Positions 61,233 through 64,000 of a stretch of DNA of 64,000 nt are shown piece by piece. How positions within the stretch are numbered: the stretch's first letter is position 1; each line of letters starts with the position of its first letter. The notes under the pieces were generated by a model. It was given only the letters and a program-made list of their open reading frames with translations, was not told the origin of the DNA and ran no database searches. Source of the stretch: Loktanella sp. 3ANDIMAR09 (GTDB lineage: Bacteria; Pseudomonadota; Alphaproteobacteria; Rhodobacterales; Rhodobacteraceae); the NCBI RefSeq assembly GCF_001420005.1, contig NZ_LJAK01000006.1:1-64000 (forward strand). The letters are read 5' to 3'. The position numbers were made by a program, and so were the translations under genes.

Positions 61233-61547
61233 TTGAACCGCATAGAATTCATCGTCGCAACCGCCATCATCCTGTTCATCGCCTTTGCGCTTGGGTGGTT
61301 TGCCAACTGGCTGGTCACCCGTGCCACCCGCGTGACCAAGGCCGAGATCGGTGAATTGGACCGCATGGCCCAGGCCCTGCACGAGGCCGAGGAAACCCGC
61401 GATCAGGCGATCACCTACCTGCAACAGCGCGAAGCTGAAATCACCAACCAGCTGTCCCAGACCGAGGCCGAACTGCGCGCCGCCATGGACGGTCTGCGCG
61501 ACGCCCGCCGCGAGGCCGAAGAACTGCGCAGCCAGCTGCGCGGCTAG
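61233..61547 (+). CDS. Small membrane-anchored coiled-coil protein
   Basis: 104 residues. It starts with TTG; AGGA lies 7 nt upstream. One membrane helix FIVATAIILFIAFALGWFANWL (about residues 6-27), then an uninterrupted charged coiled coil (about 35-103; Glu/Arg/Gln/Ala heptads such as EAEITNQLSQTEAELRAAM). It probably faces the cytosol and may work with the OmpA/BON protein whose stop is 16 nt upstream. No known family name. Confidence 0.85.
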   Translation: MNRIEFIVATAIILFIAFALGWFANWLVTRATRVTKAEIGELDRMAQALHEAEETRDQAITYLQQREAEITNQLSQTEAELRAAMDGLRDARREAEELRSQLRG

Positions 61548-61755
61548 GCGCAGACCATCGCCACAACACCCGGCCTTGCGTCTGATGGGCCGATGCAGCG
61601 GTGCTGACTGCGGTCAGATGCCGCAGCATCGCAAAACCCCTGAAAAACAGGCACATTGACGGTCCGATTTTCTGCGTTTCGGATGAAACCCTGCAGCTTG
61701 TTTTCCCGTGTGTCCAATCGACCAGAACGTGGTCGACATTAACAGGGAGAATGAC

Positions 61756-62271
61756 ATGAACCTCAAACCACTTCTGATCGGTGCAATGATTGCCGGATTG
61801 CCTGCCGCCGTCATGGCACAGGACGCGACGGGAGCCTATTTCGGCATCGCCGCCGGTGGGTCCGACATCGACGTCAATTCAGGCGCTCTTGATGGGGACG
61901 GCCCCTCTGTGGGGATCTACGCAGGCTATAATTTTGCCGCGAACGGGGTCATCTACGGTGGTGAATTCGACTTTGATTCCAACCAGTACGAAGTCCCGGC
62001 AGCCGGTGCGACCGTCGACTACGCGACCCGCCTGAAGGCACGTGTCGGTGTGCCCGTGGGACCGGGTGTCGCCTACGGTGTCGGTGGTTTCATCCTTGCC
62101 ACATCCGATCAGCTCGATGATGGCCGTGGCTACCTCTACGGTGTGGCCTACGACATGCCCTTTGGTGATTCCTACCATGTGGGTGCTGAAATCCTGCAGC
62201 ATGAATTTGACGATGACGTCCTCGAGGTGGGTGTGACCACGTTCAAGGTGCGCGTCGGCTTCAACTTCTGA
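61756..62271 (+). CDS. Outer-membrane beta-barrel protein
   Basis: 171 residues from MNLKPLLIGAMIAGLPAAVMAQ, a signal peptide cleaved after AMAQ-type residues near position 22. The mature part has amphipathic strands (FGIAAGGSDIDV, VGIYAGYNFAANGVIYGGEFDF, KARVGVPVGPGVAYGVGGFIL) and ends in Phe (VRVGFNF), the usual signal for outer-membrane assembly. Eight strands fit an OmpA/OmpW-like small porin or Omp25 type. Function unknown. GGGAG precedes the ATG. The 207 nt before it hold no other gene. Confidence 0.87.
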   Translation: MNLKPLLIGAMIAGLPAAVMAQDATGAYFGIAAGGSDIDVNSGALDGDGPSVGIYAGYNFAANGVIYGGEFDFDSNQYEVPAAGATVDYATRLKARVGVPVGPGVAYGVGGFILATSDQLDDGRGYLYGVAYDMPFGDSYHVGAEILQHEFDDDVLEVGVTTFKVRVGFNF

Positions 62272-62280
62272 ACATCGCCG

Positions 62281-62304
62281 GACCGGAACCCGACGGGTCC
62301 GGTC
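62281..62304 (+). terminator. Possible hairpin after the barrel gene
   Basis: GACCGG-A-ACCC pairs with GGGT-CCGGTC around GAC, with one bulged A, 9 nt after the stop at 62271. No T-run follows, so terminator strength is doubtful. Confidence 0.4.
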
Positions 62305-62318
62305 GGCCCCTCCTCGAC

Positions 62319-62347
62319 AAAAAACCGCGGCCCGTCGGGGCCGCGGT
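62319..62347 (-). terminator. Rho-independent terminator of the phoX-like gene
   Basis: On the minus strand a 10-bp stem (ACCGCGGCCC with GGGCCGCGGT, 62347-62324) with a 4-nt loop is followed by a T6 run (62324-62319). A second perfect 9-bp hairpin, CCCGGCACG/CGTGCCGGG, lies at 62368-62390, closer to the stop. Confidence 0.85.
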
Positions 62348-62367
62348 CATGATCTTTGCGGGTCTCA

Positions 62368-62390
62368 CCCGGCACGATTACCGTGCCGGG
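62368..62390. repeat. Perfect 9-bp inverted repeat
   Basis: CCCGGCACG, loop ATTAC, CGTGCCGGG. It lies between the phoX-like stop (62403) and the T-tract terminator. It may aid termination on the plus strand (CTATTTGTGT follows) or protect the phoX 3' end. Confidence 0.6.
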
Positions 62391-62402
62391 CTATTTGTGT
62401 CG

Positions 62403-64000
62403 TCAGCCGACCAGCGCGCCGTCATCACGCTTGACCACAACGATGGCGGACCGGGGCAGCGACCCTTCGCCATCGGGGAAATTGCCGCCCGGATGCTGGA
62501 TGCCGACGAACATCGACCGCTTGTCTGCGGACCATGTCAGACCTGTGACCTCGGACCCGTTGGGGCCGGTCAGGAACCGGCGGATCTCGCCCGTGACCGG
62601 GTCACCCACCAGCATCTGGTTGTTGCCCATGCCGGCAAAGTCGCCTTCGTTGTCGTCATCACCGTCGGTCTGGATCCACATCATGCCCGTCGTGTCGAAC
62701 ATCATCCCGTCGGGCGAGTTGAACATGTTCCCGGCGTTGATGTTGGCCGTTCCGGCATAGGGGCCTTCGGTGTGAACCGTCGGGTTGCCCGCCATCACAT
62801 ACAGATCCCAGTCAAAGGTGGATGCGGCATGGTCGTCGCCATGCGGACGCCAGCGCACGATCTGACCATAGTTGTTGACCTCGCGCGGGTTGGGCGCGTT
62901 CACGGTCATCGGTTCCCCGGCTGCATTGGTGCGGATCGCACCTGCGTCGTCGGTGGCACCGCGGCGCGAATTGTTGGTCAGGCAGCAATAGCCTTCGATC
63001 GCCGTGGGGTTGACGGCGATCCACTCGGGACGGTCCATCGTGGTGGCACTGACCGCAGTGCCCGCCATACGGGTAAAGATCGCGATCTCGGCCTCGGACA
63101 TGCCGGTGTCCTCTGGCGTCAGCGCCAGCCAGATGCCGGTGCCGTCGTCATTGAACTTGGCCACATGCAGCTGACCTTCGCTCAGCAGGGTCGAGGTATC
63201 GCCACCGGGGACATAGACGTCGCGGCTGACCCATTTGTACATGTATTCGCCACGCTCGTCGTCACCCATGTAGACGACGACACGACCGTCGGGTGCCAGC
63301 GCATAGGCGGCGTTCTCGTGCTTGAAACGGCCCAGTGCGGTATGTTTCACCGGTGTCGCATCCGGGTTCCAGGGGTCGATTTCCACGACATAGCCCGCGC
63401 GATGCGGCTCGTTCGGGTTCTTCGACAGATCGAAACGCGCGTCGAAACCGTGATAGTTGTAGCGACCGGGATCGACCTCGGTCGATACGCCGTAACGCTT
63501 GAACCCGTTGGCATGGACCTCGTCCAGCGACAGTTCGGCGGTGGTGCCAAAGTAGCCGTTAAAGTTTTCTTCGCAGGTCAGATAGGTGCCCCAGGGGGTG
63601 CGACCCGAACCACAGTTGTTGAACGTGCCCAGCGACTGGGTGCCAGTCGGATCGGCCGCCGTCTTGAGCAGGTCATGACCTGCGGCGGGTCCGTCGATCA
63701 TCATCGGGGTGCGGTGGTGGATGCGACGGTTGTAGGGGCTGTCGACCACGACCTGCCAGCCGTCATCGCCTTCGGCCACTTCCATCACGGTCACGCCCTG
63801 GAAATTCTGCAGACGGATCACGTCATCGGCAGAGACAGGCTGACCTTCTTGTTCGGCAGGCAGGTTGATGCCGCCGTTCACATATTCGGAATTCACGACC
63901 AGCAGTTCGGTGTCACCCTTGTGGAACAGTTCCATCCCGTCGGTGTTTTCGCCGAACACGCGGTCAGACCCTTCGGTCGGAATGCCGGTCGCGGGGTCGA
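62403..64000 (-). CDS. phoX: PhoX-family alkaline phosphatase, C-terminal part (runs off the window)
   Basis: At least 531 residues are seen; the frame stays open to the window end, so the N-terminus (normally a Tat signal) is missing. Blocks such as NNCGSGRTPWGTYLTCEENFNGYFG, RYNYHGFDARFDLSKNP, KHENAAYALAPDGRVVVYMGDDERGEYMYKW and MFNSPDGMMFDTTGMMWIQTDGD match the PhoX / DUF839 family. These are periplasmic Ca2+/Fe3+ phosphatases used under phosphate limitation in marine bacteria. A Pho box could not be checked because the promoter is outside the window. It is followed by a strong terminator. Confidence 0.93.
   Translation of the reverse strand, partial: DPATGIPTEGSDRVFGENTDGMELFHKGDTELLVVNSEYVNGGINLPAEQEGQPVSADDVIRLQNFQGVTVMEVAEGDDGWQVVVDSPYNRRIHHRTPMMIDGPAAGHDLLKTAADPTGTQSLGTFNNCGSGRTPWGTYLTCEENFNGYFGTTAELSLDEVHANGFKRYGVSTEVDPGRYNYHGFDARFDLSKNPNEPHRAGYVVEIDPWNPDATPVKHTALGRFKHENAAYALAPDGRVVVYMGDDERGEYMYKWVSRDVYVPGGDTSTLLSEGQLHVAKFNDDGTGIWLALTPEDTGMSEAEIAIFTRMAGTAVSATTMDRPEWIAVNPTAIEGYCCLTNNSRRGATDDAGAIRTNAAGEPMTVNAPNPREVNNYGQIVRWRPHGDDHAASTFDWDLYVMAGNPTVHTEGPYAGTANINAGNMFNSPDGMMFDTTGMMWIQTDGDDDNEGDFAGMGNNQMLVGDPVTGEIRRFLTGPNGSEVTGLTWSADKRSMFVGIQHPGGNFPDGEGSLPRSAIVVVKRDDGALVG

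Noticed and set aside
1-64000. CRISPR arrays, tRNA/rRNA genes, insertion sequences, prophage or defence islands
   Set aside because: No regular spaced repeats, no transposase, integrase or restriction genes, and no tRNA-like clover sequence seen; the window is core chromosome.

Overview
This is a GC-rich chromosomal window that looks like a marine alphaproteobacterium of the Rhodobacterales (Roseobacter/Rhodobacter group). That reading rests on family knowledge applied to the proteins. The window has an ethylmalonyl-CoA-pathway malyl-CoA lyase (mcl1), the aerobic cobalt chelatase CobN with CobW, CobO and BluB, a DUF4175 (TIGR02302) / lysA / lipoprotein / argH / TlpA gene string, a pyrB / pyrC-like / plsY string, and intergenic palindromic repeats of a type common in this order. 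No tRNA, rRNA, CRISPR array, phage or transposase was found. Gene density is high and many neighbours overlap at stop and start codons. The window reads as core chromosome, not as an island.

Layout. 1-795: 5' part of smc (minus). 1002-10249: a cobalamin locus with a B12 riboswitch, a CbiM-like cobalt permease, cobW, a GNAT gene, cobN, an lrgA-lrgB pair, cobO and bluB. 10328-17590: mixed metabolism (TPP enzyme, FMN reductase, hotdog hydratase, VOC protein, split MnmC functions as an FAD oxidoreductase and mnmD, an EamA exporter, an HWE sensor kinase). 17591-25076: lytic transglycosylase, dapA, a YcaQ-type glycosylase, smpB, and the carboxy(nor)spermidine polyamine pair. 25200-29439: sulfurtransferase, aminotransferase, mcl1, accA. 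33067 down to 29436 (minus): ftsE-ftsX-plsC-PPOX-GNAT, five genes joined by short overlaps. 33235-40771: zinc-ribbon membrane protein, DUF4175 protein, lysA, DUF2834 protein, lipoprotein, argH, TlpA-like thioredoxin. 40846-49049: Kef-type antiporter, YqgE, a DsbD-alpha-like protein, an RND permease and its fusion protein. 49132-54610: moaB, uracil-DNA glycosylase, pyrB, small proteins, a dihydroorotase-like protein without its metal site, plsY. 54712-64000: gshA, GNAT, rsmE, ubiA, an OmpA/BON protein, a small coiled-coil membrane protein, an outer-membrane barrel, and a partial PhoX phosphatase.

How genes work together. The first 10 kb covers cobalt supply (CbiM-like, CobW), cobalt insertion (CobN), adenosylation (CobO) and lower-ligand synthesis (BluB), with a riboswitch at its head. 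The pyrimidine string pairs the catalytic PyrB with a probably inactive dihydroorotase. nspC plus a saccharopine-dehydrogenase-like gene give the aspartate-semialdehyde route to spermidine or norspermidine.

Most notable: (i) a 33-nt piece nearly identical to a dispersed intergenic repeat lies in frame inside cobN; (ii) two families of dispersed hairpin repeats, several copies abutting stop codons; (iii) the metal-less dihydroorotase; (iv) a probable CTG start for the DUF4175 protein; (v) an LrgAB-type membrane pair inside the cobalamin locus; (vi) a family-4 uracil-DNA glycosylase that seems to lack its iron-sulfur cysteines. Nothing here convinces me of a wholly new multi-gene system.
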